The notes: generated by a model from the letters alone, not told the origin. A stretch of DNA of 64,000 nt from Diadema setosum (GCA_033980235.1 CM067077.1:3833972-3897971); one strand, 5' to 3'; positions 24,091-36,884 are shown, numbered from the stretch's first letter. Program-made: numbers and translations.

Positions 24091-26529
24091 CATGCACGTG
24101 AGGAGAAGGTGAAAAGACGTTAAGGCCCATTCCTGTCTCAAACGAGGCGCCTGGAGAAGTCGCCTTCTAGCCCTGAACAAGGTCGCCAGGCAGGTGTGAA
24201 GTGCCTGGGAAAACGTGGAGATGTTGCCTTCTGGCCCTCTCGTCTCGGCGAGATATTTCAAGCCGCCTTGTCGCATTCACATCAGCTATTTAGGTGCATT
24301 TAGTAAGCAAATCTCAATAAGTTGGCCTCTCGCCTCGGTGGAGAAGGAAGTCAGCGGCCGATAACGGATGCTCATTGTGATGAAAAGTGGAGGATGTGAA
24401 GATTTAATTTCTGCATCAGCAAACCACCAGCGACAGTCATCTTTCTTCACAACCAAGATGTCAGTTCCAGCAAAATATCTGCAGCTCAGAAAGTGAACCT
24501 TTGTATGGCAATAGAAGAATGGAGAGAAACGCCCCCCCCCCCCCTCCGCAGCAATATCCAAAACTGACCAATCCTATCCATTAGGCGGGAAGTTTGACGG
24601 GAGACGGTGGTGTGACCGTGGACTTACAGGCTAATCCATCGCGGCCAGATTTCTTCGGCCCCCGAGCCCAAACAGGTTAAATCCCGTCAGTATTCGGGTC
24701 GGTGATTAGGGAGCTGCGCTGAAATAACATAAGGGAATAAAGAATGACAGACCATTTCATTCCAAGTTCCTCCTCGCATACAGGAATCCACTTGGAGATA
24801 TAATAGTGTATGCGTTGGTTTTTTTTTTTTGTGTGTGTGTGTGTTTATTTGTTTTTTATCTGAATGCCTTTTGGGGAAAGACAAACTATCAGGGGAAGGG
24901 CGGGGAGGTCATGTAATGTCCCTTGTCTTCCTGTATCATGAACGCTTGGTATAACCCATGAACATTATTAACATCTTCTCTTTTTTTTTGGGGGGGGGGG
25001 GGGGTGAATACAAGCCGAAGCATTCCACATGAGAAACCCACCAAATAATCCTAAAAGCCTTCGGTGTGATAGGCGGCTTTACTTCAGTCATCAATTTCGG
25101 CAATTTAATGTCAAAAAGATCATTCATGTATATCTTAGCATTTATGTTGCGATCCTACAGCATGCGTGGCGTTAGCATTCATTATCATAGCGGCAAGAGG
25201 ACATTCACTGCCACTAACTTGTTTTCCCTTGTAGTCCGTTCGGGCCACTAAAATCTCTGAATCTGAAATTTTGGTGTCCCGAAAAACGCGGCCCGAAATT
25301 ATAGGAAATATAATGATTCATTTTCTATTCAAATTGCCCGATCGGGCTAGCAAGAGAAAAAATATATAAGTGGCCCGGCATCAATGTTTGGTGGCCCCGG
25401 TCTACCTCTGACGTCGTGCCATGTTATGTTATAATAAATTGATTATCTACATGTACATATATATGGGACCTATTTCTCTCTGGTCTTGAAGAGATCTGAA
25501 TAGATCTCATTACCTGTTAATTTGTCGATAACCATGAACAAGAATAAGGATAACGTAGGAGCGCGGGGCTTCGAGTACATTGATTAGTCTCCTCTCCCCC
25601 ACCCATTGTAAGTAAACTTTCACTTTGAAGTCTAATCCAACAAACGCGGTGAGCACAAGATGTGCGTCAAATGCGTAGGACTCGATTCTCGGATAATTGA
25701 CAATGCAACACAACCAATCTTTGGAAAGGAGAAAGAAAAAAAAGAATTTGTGAACTGACCTCTGTTAGTCCCATGCTTAGCTAATGGCGTTTGCAGTAGG
25801 AATTCGTTGACAGTCAGGCTTTTTCGAAAAAAAAAAAACAATCGTCTTTTTTTTTTTCTTTTCTTTTCTTCACCTTGTTAGTTTTACCTTCGAGTAAGAA
25901 TGAGAAGAGGGGCAATGGTCATTACGTGGGAATAGACTGAGCCTCAACGTCCGGTTCAACGTTGAAACAAACATCAGTGACCCCAGAGCGAGAAAGTTTG
26001 CGCCAAAGCTCCGAGGTTAAAACGACCATGAAGCTTAGAGTATAATACTTAGAACACAAAATGAACGCCTATACGCCATGAACAAGCAGGTAGGTGAACG
26101 ACTCACCTGCATGAAACAAGCGAGTACCTCGTGTGTTTGCTGCAGAAAATTTCACGCCATGATAAATAGTAGAAGCAAGATGTTCGGGACCTCTTTGGGA
26201 CCCGCCAGGAACTGACCACAAGCGAAACATCGCCCCCTTGCGTCCGCAAATCCTCAAAAGCGCCTTTCTGAAGAAGCTGCAGTTACTAATGCATGCATGC
26301 GTGAGTTGGGGGAGCGAGGTAATCCTCACCTCCATAATCATCGACTGCATATATTCTCTTCAAACACAGTAGAATCAAGCCTTGTACAGGAAGAACACTG
26401 GAGGTAGAGACGGCCTTGGGCGAAGATGGTTAGAAATATCACACATCATAAGTCCATGCAAAATTTTTCCTGCTAACGTTGCCATACGGTTAGGATGGTG
26501 TTACCTGAAGAGCTGCAATTTTTCAGGAC
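24091..26529. other. Geneless stretch
   Basis: Holds a GC-richer segment at 24120-24340 with repeated GTCGCC/CTTCTGGCC words that may be a degenerate repeat, a C tract at 24533 and a T/G tract at 24981-25004. No supported gene. Confidence 0.5.
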
Positions 26530-26710
26530 AATGAACTTATTATTACGTCATTTAAACATCACCTGAAAAATTCATCTGCTGATACGTAAGAGAATCATTG
26601 CTTATATCGTTGCCTTTGTTAATGAACTTATTATTATGTCATTTAAACATCACCTGAAAATTCATCTGCTGATACGTAAGAGAATCATTGCTTATATCGT
26701 TGCCTTTGTT
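26530..26710 (+). repeat. 91-bp tandem duplication
   Basis: 26530-26620 and 26621-26710 are almost identical, beginning AATGAACTTATTATTA and ending TTGCCTTTGTT, with one transition and a 1-bp gap. It lies 50 bp left of a family B MITE. Confidence 0.85.
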
Positions 26711-26758
26711 GGTTTTTTTTTTTAAGTCCATTGACCCGTTTTACTGCATTGTATAACG

Positions 26759-27138
26759 TTAAAGGGTGTGTACAGTTCTGGTCGAGGTGAGGATTTAGCT
26801 TTTAACGTTTTACGAGATATTCAGAAACCACTCTATGAGATGTCAAAGAGCATACAGTTCTAAGGGGTATCAAAAGTTTATTCGATGAAAATCGGTTTTG
26901 AAATGGCTGAGATATCCAAAAACAAAGTAAAACAAAGAGATCCTAATAAAGTTGTGGCATGTCGCCTTTTATCATTAGCACTTTTTTTTTTGATATCTCA
27001 GCCATTTGAAAACCAATTTTCATCAAATAAACGTTGAATCCTTCTTAAAATGACATGCTCTTTCATATTTCATAAGAGGCTTTTCATTATCTCACTTGGG
27101 AATGTTCGAAACATGAATCCCCACCTCAACCAGTACTC
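26759..27138. mobile_element. Fold-back MITE, family B copy 2 (right end lost)
   Basis: Starts after TTAA (26759-26762) with GGGTGTGTACAGTTCTGG and continues through both arms, but stops at CAACCAGTACT near 27138 without the terminal CCCTTTAA. Internal sequence includes ATCGGTTTTGAAATGGCTGA and its inverted partner, as in the other copies. Confidence 0.75.
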
Positions 27139-27962
27139 AATGATATTTTTGGTAATTGCTGAAAAGCCGCCACCTTTATCAGACTTTAGTACATTCTAAA
27201 ATGATAAAAAGCATTTTCTTGCCACAGTTTCTACAAAAAAAAGGCTTGCAACTTTCATTTTTGTTTTTTTGTTTGTTTGTTTGTTTTTTTTTTTTAAATC
27301 TCATATCCTAAGTGACAGTGTACCGATGTATACCTGACTGATTATTATTCAAAAGTCATTCACCAGCGAATGACGTTATGTTCTGCCCATTTCACAACAT
27401 TGTGAGGTGATGACAGCACCATTCACTCAAATTTTTCTCGAACAGTTGGTCAACAACCCCCCCCCCCCTCTCCCGGGGGGGGGGGGGGAATCATGTCAAA
27501 TAATTTCAACGGCGACGTAACAAACGATGTGTCGCAAAGTTAGGCAATTTTTGGATCTGCCCACGATGTACGTCATGAATTAATGATGGCCCAACTCAGT
27601 CGAGAGAGGGCGACATTGAATAATAGAAATGTATGCCTAGGGCCGCAGCTCATCTATTGTCAATACAGTCATGTACACGTGGATGGTGCGGAATGTCAAG
27701 CCCGCGTCTTCGAGTGCAGGTCACAAGCTTGCCGCGGCTATTTTCTTTCTCTAAAAATTGGCATGAAGCCACTGTTGTCCTTTCATGCTCGGGCGTTTCT
27801 TGAAGTCAGCTGGCCTGAATGTTACTGCAGCTTCAAATTTGGGCGCAAATTTGCCCCACGTGGTTTTGAAAGACCTGTATACAATTGTTGTTTCTTTTCT
27901 AGAATGAGGCAAGAATGAGGTAGCCGAGTTGCGGAATGATGGCTTGTCGGAATCTCGTACTT

Positions 27963-27995
27963 TCTTCTTCTTCTTCTTCTTCTTCTTCTTCTTCT
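27963..27995. repeat. (TTC)n trinucleotide repeat
   Basis: Eleven CTT/TTC units, a purine-pyrimidine mirror repeat of the type that can form triplexes. Confidence 0.9.
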
Positions 27996-29222
27996 TTTTT
28001 CGAGATCGTCTATGTAGTGATTAAATGATTCGAAACGTACTGTACGTTCATGCAAGGAATCAAATAAAACAGAAAACAAAAACGAAAGGAGGAAAAGACG
28101 AATCTCTGTTTGACAGCCCTGGAAAACTGACGCTGAAAGAATATGAGCAATACTCCTAATTATGGAGTGTCAGATATTAAACCTGTATTTATTACCCATC
28201 GCGCTACGCACAGCAGGGAAGGAGGAGGGGGTTAACTCTCATCCGTATTATTCACATATTTCTCTTTTTTTTTTCTCTCTCTCTCTCTTTCTCTCCCTCG
28301 TTCTATTCCGTCCAAAGACATGGACGGAATCGCATACATACAAGCTTTGGAATGGATCGAAGGGAGAACGTGATGGAATTTCGGTCCCTACTCTCGAGAA
28401 AATCCCATCGCGATAGCTTACAGATGAGAATTGTTTCCCACGGTTTTAAGTGCATAATATGTTGACGGCAACACTTGACTTTTAATACCACCCGTCTTGT
28501 TTGCCGGAGCGGGCCGTACCCCAGCCAGCTCGCCTTCTAGCCAGGGTGGAAAAAAAAAATGATATTGCAGGTATGTGAAGGTGGGGTATTCGGCATAGAA
28601 CACACAAATTTCGAACCTGACTTGAAGTTGCTGTAATTATCAAAGATCTGCTTGCCTTTCACACGTCGCATGTGGTTTTGTTAATATTCTTCTTCTCGTG
28701 TTTTTTTTTTTTTTTTTTGGGGGGGGGGGGTAGGGCTGCATGGGGTCTTATTTACTAACTTTTGTGTTTCCTTTCTCTTCATAATAAGTACTGTCATTTT
28801 GAGAAATGAAAATGGAGCAATGGTGTTTCTTACAGAAAAGGTTGTCAGGAGATGATCGGACAATTACTAACGTAATATGCTCCCCGTAATTTCTGAAACG
28901 TTAAAAGGCATGCAGATGTTGTTTGTTCATTACAAACAAACACAAAAAAGGGCAGAAAAAAAAAGGTATAAGATTTGATTTTTTGACTGTTGTTACCCAC
29001 TGCCAGTTTGTGAGGACGTAACTAAATGACGGGTAGAATCAGGGTAAAGCCAAACACAATGCAAAGCACACAAACCACACTCGCCCACCACCACCTCCTT
29101 GGACCCATCGAGCTGATCGAGCGCTGTGTTTGAACATAGATAAGGGAGGCTTGTTCGGGCATATTATAAGATGAGCGCAGTGCATGTTCAAGATTTATCA
29201 GCTCGTGTGCCGGACCCATCGG

Positions 29223-29284
<62 letters not shown>
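29223..29284. repeat. Poly-A then (TA)22 tract
   Basis: Eighteen A residues (29223-29240) followed by an uninterrupted TA run to 29284. Confidence 0.9.
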
Positions 29285-29288
<4 letters not shown>

Positions 29289-30048
29289 TCCCTCCGTGTT
29301 TGATTTTCCCATGGTCTCTTTGCAAACAACAACCTTAAAGAGCCTACAAATACCTTGAGCAAACATAACACGAGACATCGCTCACGAATACACGAGTATA
29401 ACAAATGGTTGACATGGCTTCTATCTTTATGCAGGTTAAAAAAAAAAGATAACATAAAATGAATTCACCTAATTGATAATTCTCAGCATCAAATCGAACG
29501 AAACCATTAGAATCTTTTCAGAACAAGCTTGAAGAGACACAACGATGTACCTATTAGCATATTGACCCCTGTTTGATAAAAAAAAAAAAAAAATCGATTA
29601 CCAAGAATTACCTGTATCAGGATCGGCGTATTGACTTGTTTTCTGATTGCGAACCACCTTCAAAGCAATGTAAGTTTGGGATATCAGCGGTGCTTGGCCG
29701 TTTACTAACTGAACAACAGTTATGATACATCAAATTATGTATTATATAATTATACATGTGAGTGTGTGTGCATGGTTGTGTAGGTAATAACGAGAAAAAC
29801 ACATTAAATTGTAAATATTGATTTCATGGAGGTTTAAACCTAAGATTTCCAGTGTTAGCACCAATAGTCTCAAACGTCAGACATGTACCAATATGCCTGA
29901 CGGGGTGTGAGCCTTTGGATAGCCCCGTGCGCTTTCATAATTTCAGGGTATTAGCTTCAGCTTAGAAGTTGTTTACCAGAGTGATGACAATAGGAAATAA
30001 TACGCGAATAGTGGTGAACGTGTTTCGGACTTCCCGATATTCAACTTG

Positions 30049-30056
30049 TTCCCACG
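30049..30056 (-). promoter_or_regulatory. Candidate Su(H)/CSL site
   Basis: TTCCCACG on the + strand reads CGTGGGAA on the other strand, a full match to the Su(H) consensus YGTGRGAA. It lies about 1 kb upstream of the HES start codon. Notch control is the established mode for many HES genes; occupancy is inference. Confidence 0.45.
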
Positions 30057-30511
30057 GTAAGGGACCAGTTTGGCTGCCTCAGCCTTTTACTGGGTGCGAT
30101 TTGCATACGATAGTGGTTACTCGCTCGCTTCATCAATTTATCTTTCTCTTCTTCTTTTTTTTTTTCTACTTTTTCTGCCCTTTTCTTCGAGTTCTGCTTT
30201 CTTCTCTCCCTCTCTTTCTTTCTCTCCCATGACTTGTGCGTACGAGACAGCCGTCGCAGCATAACGCGAACGGCGTGCCACGACACGGTGCAAGCACCGT
30301 TTTTTTTCCTCTCCTCGTGTACTGCATGCATAGCGATGCACTTGTTCCTCTACCACTGCATGCCGAGCGACAGGTGGGCGGAGCTTACTGTCACCTGTAC
30401 GCACGAGGCAATAACGGCACGTGCTAATAGAGAAGGAGTGAGACGTCCACCCTGCGCCCGATGCCTTCGCAAAGTCAGCCTCCCATATCGAAACATCACG
30501 CGACCGAGTAA

Positions 30512-30547
30512 CCAATGAGAGCACCTACCTGAACTCAGCGGACCAAT
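30512..30547 (+). promoter_or_regulatory. Paired CCAAT boxes upstream of HES
   Basis: Two CCAAT motifs in the same orientation lie at 30512-30516 and 30543-30547, 31 bp apart (about three helical turns). CCAAT boxes bind NF-Y and usually sit 60-100 bp upstream of a start site, which would place transcription start near 30620. That placement is inference. Confidence 0.45.
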
Positions 30548-30689
30548 CAGCGACCGGTAAAAATGTTCTCTTTCTTTGAGTGACTTGGGTTTGCAGCATG
30601 TCGCGAGACGCCATAAATCTACACGGGACAATCTATTGTTGTGTCGAGGAATGTCAATTCGGAGCTTTATGGGGCGCATTAAGTCGGTC

Positions 30690-30697
30690 TGTGGGAA
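30690..30697 (+). promoter_or_regulatory. Candidate Su(H)/CSL site
   Basis: TGTGGGAA matches YGTGRGAA exactly, 333 bp upstream of the HES ATG. It may lie in the proximal promoter or the 5' UTR because the transcription start is unknown. Confidence 0.45.
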
Positions 30698-31029
30698 CAT
30701 CGTTCGTTCGCAATTCACACGAGAAGGAAAGCGTGAGGGGTTACTTATCAGCACACGACGAAGGTGAATTCCATCAGATACAGACGAAGCTCAGTCGTGA
30801 GGGACAACCGCTCTCACACTCTCGTGCGAGACTTCGCTCCAGCACTCGAATCACTAGTGGCTCGCGCACATCACCCGCGTGCCTACTGAACCGACCGAGT
30901 GACCAACGATCAGCTTCTACGTAGAACACTTTGGAAAAATAACTTGCCTTGGCTTTTAGTGTGCTGTCGCTCATTGCTCATCCTTTCCGTGATTATTTAC
31001 TGCCTTCCTGTTTGGATTTACTATTCATC

Positions 31030-34000
31030 ATGCCTGTGGATACCAAGCCAAAGATACATGAAGGCCGAAAGGTACCTTTTCAGCTTCATTTTTTCTCTCT
31101 CTCTAGTCATGTTTAGTTTTTAGTTGCCTAATTCATTTGAAATTCAATTTCTTGAGAGAGCTTGCGCCGGCTTGCATCACCATCACGAACAGGTTTCTTC
31201 TTGCGGATTGAGTTCCAGTTGTGGCGACAGTTGACAGGTTGTCATAGTGATGATGCTTAGCTTGATTCACATTGTATATCTTGATTATTTATGCGAGTAT
31301 TAAGTAATGATCTATTGCTCTCTCACCATCGTAATGGTTAGTTGTACTTGATTTTTCTCTTGTAACCAAATATTTCTCTTCTTTTCTTGCCAACAGTCTT
31401 CCAAGCCGTTGATGGAGAAGCGGAGACGTGCTAGAATTAACGACAGCCTTTCACAACTCAAGTCGCTCATTTTGGAAGCTACCAACAAGGATGTAAGTAT
31501 CTGGGAGTTTTTATTCCTTAGCCACTTCCAAAGGTTGGACAATTAATTTCTTATCAATTCAAACATTTTCATTAACCTTTTCTCCAACATCAATGTTGCT
31601 GCAACATATCCCCATTTCTTGAAATTTTTCTACTTCCTTCGTTCACTGTTCATGCCCACTGAATGGTACTATCTACTTTCAATATTAACTGGAAGTCATA
31701 TAGCCGTCCCCATTTCTTGAAATTTTCCACTTCCTTCGTTCACTGTTCCGCTGTTCATGCCCTCTGAATTGTACTATCTACTTTCAATATTAACTGGAAG
31801 TCATATAGCCGGTGATATAAGGGGGCTTCCCTTCGAAATGACGCGGGTATAGTATTAGCATGACTAGTATTGAGGAATGGTGTAAAAAAAATAATAATGA
31901 AAATCCCTTTTTCGCATATAGCTATAGGCGATTTCGCAATAACCGTCCTTGTGTATTCGTGCATGCGCTGTTTGGTGTGATGTTAAACAGCGAATGCTGA
32001 CGGTAAAAACATCAGAGGAAGTTTAGTGTGGATGTTGTTTCGCGCGCGATTTGCGTATAAAACTGCACGCTTCAAACGACCATTCTTAAATGAGTACGTT
32101 TCCATGGGAGCAAGTGGGGGGGGGGGGATTTCTCCTTATTAGTTTTATTCGTCTCCCAAGTACAAGTGGGCTTTTTTTTCTTTCTTTCTTTTTTGGTTTT
32201 TGTTACAATTCTTTTTCTTCTTCCTCGCGAAACTATGACTGTTAATGGGCAATGGTCGTCTCGTTTATTTTATTTTATTTTCTGCACGCATCTGTCCAGC
32301 TCGCTCCATACAGATTTGCAGTTGTAAAAGGATTATAATAAAAAAAAATAACATCCAGTTGGCCCATGTGCATAATCTCATCTTGATTCTCTGTATGTGC
32401 AACATTCCTAAACCTTATTCTGTACTGCTTGGGATAATGTGCTGTCGGGTATGAAGGAGGGAGCGCGCCAAAATCATTCGGAAAATCCCGCGTATAGTGG
32501 TCATCCAAAGAGACCGGCTTAAGAAACGCACTTTATCGATCCGCCCATTTGCCCGCCTGTTCAGGATAGGAGCGACGAGCTTTTGGCAAATTGTTCCTTC
32601 TGCGAAACGAACGGATGGGATGGAGCGACTGATGTAATCCGAAACTCGTGAGAATAGTCGGTGATGTGTAGTCACCTCCCCGGGAGCGCACGCGACCCGC
32701 CGACTAAAGTACCCGCGACACCCTTGTCTCCGTTGTCATTCCATTACCACAGCTCATTTAGGCACCCCACCCCACCCCATCTCCCTGGTCTCTCCTCCCA
32801 TTCTCTCTCTCTCTCTCTCTCTGTCCTCGATGTCTCAAATTCCATCGCACCTCTATCTTTTTGCACTGCTCACTAATCATTTATTTTTATTAATGTAATA
32901 TCTATATACTATTTTGATGTGCAGCGGATTTGTTTGTGTATGTGTGGTTGTTGAAAGTCTGATATTTTGGAAAATCTTAAAATTGCCTTATGGAAAAGTA
33001 GAATACTGGTCAAGGGTTCATACTTAAATTGAGGAACAAGATGATTTCTGAGCACTTTTATCTTAAAAAGCTCTTTGTGTCCCATAACCATCAACTGGAA
33101 TTAAACTTTATCTTCAGCCTTTTTATAATTACAATGGAGAAATGGGATTATCGCCTTTCACGGCTTCATTGCCCCATGCTCCTCCTCTCCCCCATCCTAC
33201 GTGGTGGTGAACCTCATTATTCTATTTGACCACCAGTCCATTGCTGCTGATTGGATGGGTGGCGATCGATCGCGCACGTGGCGCGTAAGTCAAATTTGCA
33301 CGAAGATGAAGGAGAAAGAAAGAGCTCATAGAAAATCCCCCACACGTAAGAATCTCTCCTCGCCTTCCCTTGTTGGGCAATGCGGCCAAGTACCGCTGGG
33401 GTCTTTTCCTTTGTCTCCTAGATAACGAGCGTGTCATCACCGACGCATTTGCGAGACACCCCCTCTCCATAACCCTCTCCTTGTGCTCACCCATCCATAA
33501 TCGTTGAATTTTAGCGCGTGTTTTCAAAAAGGGTTTCCCGCTCCTAAAACACACCCTCTTGACCATGTCTTTGTCTTCTTTGTTTCCTTACACAGAGTTC
33601 CAGACATTCCAAGCTCGAGAAAGCAGACATCTTGGAAATGACAGTAAAGCATCTGAGGACGGTACAGAGGAACCATTTAGCAGGTAGGCTACATACCTCC
33701 TTTCTCTTCTGTGTTGTCGATGTTTTAGTGTTGCTTGTCGAAATTTAAGAATAGCAAAATATAGAAATGGTGTGAAATGAGTCAGTGTAATGTATAATTT
33801 TGAGGAGGTAAAAACCCTAACGAATTTAACAATGTGTAGCTGACGTCACATGCTTGCATTTTCTTCCGATACAGTGTATTGGGTGATGCTTTGGTAATAT
33901 TTAATTCCATCTTCTCTTTGAAATTTGTATGAATTTCGGTAAATTTTTGTCAGAGTGAATTTTTTGTCAGAGTGAAGCGGCAAATTTTTGTCATGTGTGC

Positions 34001-34971
34001 CTGATGTGAATGCGCTAACATCTAACGTCCGAATTCATTATTTTTAATTTTCCACAGCTCCTCGCGCTTCCGATCCCAGCACCGTGAGTCGGTTTCGCCA
34101 AGGCTACAGCGAGTGCATTCACGAGGTCGCCCGTTTCTTCACAAACATTGAGAATATGGGCAATACCGACATGCGCCTCTCTCTCATCAACCATCTCGCC
34201 AACTGCTGCAATCCTCCAACATCTTCATCGCCGCCCGCTACGCAACCATCACCACCGACATCGCCGGTGTCTGTGTCGCCCATCGCACCTCTCCACGTCG
34301 GCCAGCCAACGGTCACGGTGCCTTCGCCGGCCATCGCGGCTGCCGCTGTCAACCCTGCCCTTCAGGGGTCCCAGCCAGTAAAAGTGCAGATCTCTCCCGC
34401 CGGAACAGTAACGACGTCCACTGCGTTGACAACCACAACGAACATCGCCGCCTCACCCGTCCAACAGCAATTTGTGCAACACCACATCGAGGCCATGAGC
34501 CCCACTGCTACGAACACTGTTGCCGCTGCCACGCCCGCTCAGGTCGTGTCGGGAATTCCTGTCGGGATTCCAGGAACACTCCCCTCCGGTGAAATCACGC
34601 TGGTGCTACCTCCTCAGGCTCTTGCTGGTGGGCAGCTGCCGAGCCATTTCATTCCGGTGTACGCTCAAAGCCTTGCTTCTCCAACAATATCGCCAGCTAC
34701 TGCGTCGGGACCCATCTCTGCCGAATCGCCCAAGGCCTACGCTCAGGTCCACTTGAACACACACCAACAGATCACGACCGTTCAGGCCCCCACGCTCGTG
34801 GCGGTTCCCGCTCCATCGCAGGCGGCAACACCCGTCACAAGGCAAGTCAAACCCGCTCAGCAAACTGTTCCCGAACCGCAGTCGCCACCGAAAACTGTGC
34901 TTCAGGCAGTCAACGTTCAAGCGGTGGTTGAACAGGAACAAGTGTGGAGACCTTGGAGCCGTCGTGAATGA
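31030..34971 (+). CDS. hes: HES/hairy-family bHLH-Orange-WRPW transcriptional repressor (Hes1/Hes4-like), 4 exons
   Basis: Coding exons are 31030-31071, 31397-31492, 33596-33683 and 34058-34971, joined through GT/AG introns of 325, 2103 and 374 bp; the predicted protein has 379 residues. The ATG at 31030 is the first in frame after a TAA at 30940. Exon 2 supplies the basic region and helix 1 (residues 15-46; [15 protein letters not shown], with the HES-diagnostic Pro18), and exon 3 the loop and helix 2 (47-75; [16 protein letters not shown]). Exon 4 carries the Orange domain (about 85-127; [15 protein letters not shown]), a Pro/Ser/Thr/Ala/Gln-rich linker, and WRPW at 372-375. In this family the bHLH binds N-box/E-box DNA as a dimer, Orange influences partner choice, and WRPW recruits Groucho/TLE to repress transcription in the nucleus, usually downstream of Notch. 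The domain sequence is closest to vertebrate Hes1/Hes4; in sea urchins the comparable gene is hesC, but orthology is inferred. Oddity: four residues (SRRE) follow WRPW. Identification is very secure; the paralogue name is not. Confidence 0.95.
31610..31812 (+). repeat. 98-bp tandem duplication inside HES intron 2
   Basis: A segment beginning CCCCATTTCTTGAAATTTT is repeated head to tail: 31610-31707 and 31708-31812. The second copy has a short internal insertion (TTCCGC near 31745) and a few substitutions. It lies within the 2.1-kb second intron, away from splice sites. Apart from this the intron holds a poly-G run near 32117, a TTTGGCGC-type E2F-like motif at 32465-32472, a CT repeat near 32805 and no coding potential. 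Confidence 0.75.
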
Positions 34972-36370
34972 ACTGACGCCCGAATCAAGGATACAGTATA
35001 TCTTAAAAGTGCCGTGCAGTTGATCGAAAGACTTGTCAAAAGAACAAGAACAGTTACTGTCCACATTCATCCAGTGTATTCTGATCTTCCATTGTATTCA
35101 CTCCAATCATGACTTTGAGTTTCACGCTGATTCTGAAGTATTCATTATTTTTCCCATGCAAGTGAAGTATGGTTTTCTCAAAGTAATACTATGTATGGGC
35201 AGATGTATTCAAAAACTAAGTGTTCTAGAGGTGACTGTAGAGCTAAACCACTTGGTATACAACAGAATCTGGTAATACATGGTATTCCTGTATGCAACAT
35301 TCCAGTGCTTCCAAATGTGTTCGGGATCAATACTCGTTTCGGCTGCTGAGATGCCGTTATAAAGACAAAGATTTCTTAGATCCTTTTACTCTGTGTGAGG
35401 CATAAATAGCCCTGTATTTATAGATTCTGAATGTACATTCCGATGTATCACATTATCACCTGTCCTCAAGAGTGAACTCATGTGGTGGTTCTTTCAACAT
35501 CTTATATGAATAGCTCACCAAGTTTTTATTAATCATTTTTTTTCTTGCAGTGTGTGACAATGCTTTTCGCAACACTATCATACAAATATGCAGTGTGTCC
35601 AAACTTCTGTTTGTATTCATTATGATCTACAATACGTTGTGACTTGGTTTGCTGTGAAAACAAACTCCCAAAGTTCTGCCTTTGCCTTAACTTTACATAT
35701 GAGTGCCTTACCTCCCCTGTATGGATGGGCACGCATTCTCCGAGGAAAAGAAGACAAAATGTGGATAATGTGTTAGTACAGCTATAAACCAAATCCTGAC
35801 CTTTTCGTAGTGGTGCCTTACCTTTTTCCGTTCATTGAAAGCGTCTTGTGGAAAAAAAAATGTTGCGAGTTTGTCAAAGATGTTCTCTGCGTTTCGTTGA
35901 ATCGAGGCGATATCTGTATGTATATCATAGACTATGAGATATTTTCATAAAATGAAAAGAAACGTATAATTTGTGTATAACGGTCTCCTTTTCGACGTGT
36001 TACGGAGTGTCCTTCGAGTTGCTTGCAGGAGTGTGTGCAAGATGGCCGCGACCAGCAAATCGGCACGTGAGAGTGAATAGTAGGTGTGAGCGCTTGCTGT
36101 CCTGTGTGTGTGTGTGTGTGTGTGTGTTCGTTTTCAAGTATGTGTGAGAGTGCCACAATAACTTGTGACGTCAATTCAGTGGAGCGACGAACAGATTACA
36201 CTTGATACATGAAACCCAAACACGCACATACACATACGCACACATGCCGGCACAGACCGAATAATGTGAAAGGGAAACACCGACAAAGAACAACTGTATT
36301 GCATATTGTCAAGTCTGAGGTCAGCTGAGTGATAAAGATACAAAATAAATCAATTCATCTGAACTTATTA
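34972..36370 (+). other. Probable 3' UTR of the HES gene
   Basis: This stretch follows the TGA at 34969-34971. No AATAAA occurs until 36344, which suggests a 3' UTR of about 1.4 kb. It has an AU-rich element-like TATTTATA near 35414, a TG microsatellite at 36103-36127, and no convincing reading frame. HES mRNAs are typically short-lived, so an AU-rich element would fit, but transcript extent is inferred. Confidence 0.5.
36344..36349 (+). terminator. Candidate polyadenylation signal of HES
   Basis: First canonical AATAAA downstream of the HES stop codon on the + strand. Cleavage would fall some 10-30 bp later. Alternative non-canonical signals upstream cannot be excluded. Confidence 0.45.
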
Positions 36371-36884
36371 AATGTTTTAATTCCGAGAACGGTTTCACGT
36401 ACGATCATTCCGGACGTTTCATCAGCTCGTTATGATTTGATCCGACATGAAACCGTTCTCGAAATGAAAACAATATGTGTCCAGATGAATAATTGATTAA
36501 ATTTTGTGCCTTTATTGAACGTTACCTGAATGAATCACAACTTAAAGTAATAAAACGTAGGTCCAGCTGATTTTACTTTATCCAAAACCAGTGAGATTGC
36601 AGAATGTGAAGAGCAAGAAGTATAGGCAGCAGGCGGGAAGAAGAGATGTACAGGCGTGAACACTTAATTCAGAGATGGACGTAGGTCACTACAGTAACCC
36701 TTAGCTAGAAAAATAAAACATTAACAACGAACACTGGTAACCCTTGGCTGAAAAAGAAAAATGAAACATAAACCACGAACACCAAAAGCAAAGTGCACAG
36801 AATTTTCAAACTGACAGTAAAAGGACAGGAATGAATCTGCAAATTTTCTCCCTCATGTTGGCGTGCCCTTGGTATGAATGCGGG

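Larger units (their letters stand above)
27139..30039. other. Geneless stretch upstream of HES
   Basis: Includes facing C and G homopolymers at 27459-27488, the TTC repeat, the T18G12 tract at 28701-28730 and an A13 run at 29579. A frame at 27583-27918 has no recognisable domain. Confidence 0.5.
30040..31029 (+). promoter_or_regulatory. Promoter region and 5' UTR of the HES gene
   Basis: This interval directly upstream of the HES start codon is richer in G+C and CpG than the surrounding desert. It contains two Su(H)/CSL consensus sites (YGTGRGAA), two CCAAT boxes (30512-30516 and 30543-30547) and four CACGAG N-boxes in either orientation (30314, 30402, 30718, 30821). The transcription start cannot be read from the sequence; no convincing TATA box was seen, although GGTAAAAAT at about 30556 lies just after the second CCAAT box. 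Open frames here lack any recognisable protein and are taken as chance frames in GC-rich DNA. Confidence 0.6.

Noticed and set aside
30138..30924. Several overlapping frames upstream of HES on both strands
   Set aside because: They lie in GC-rich promoter/5' UTR DNA, contradict one another and contain no known domain.
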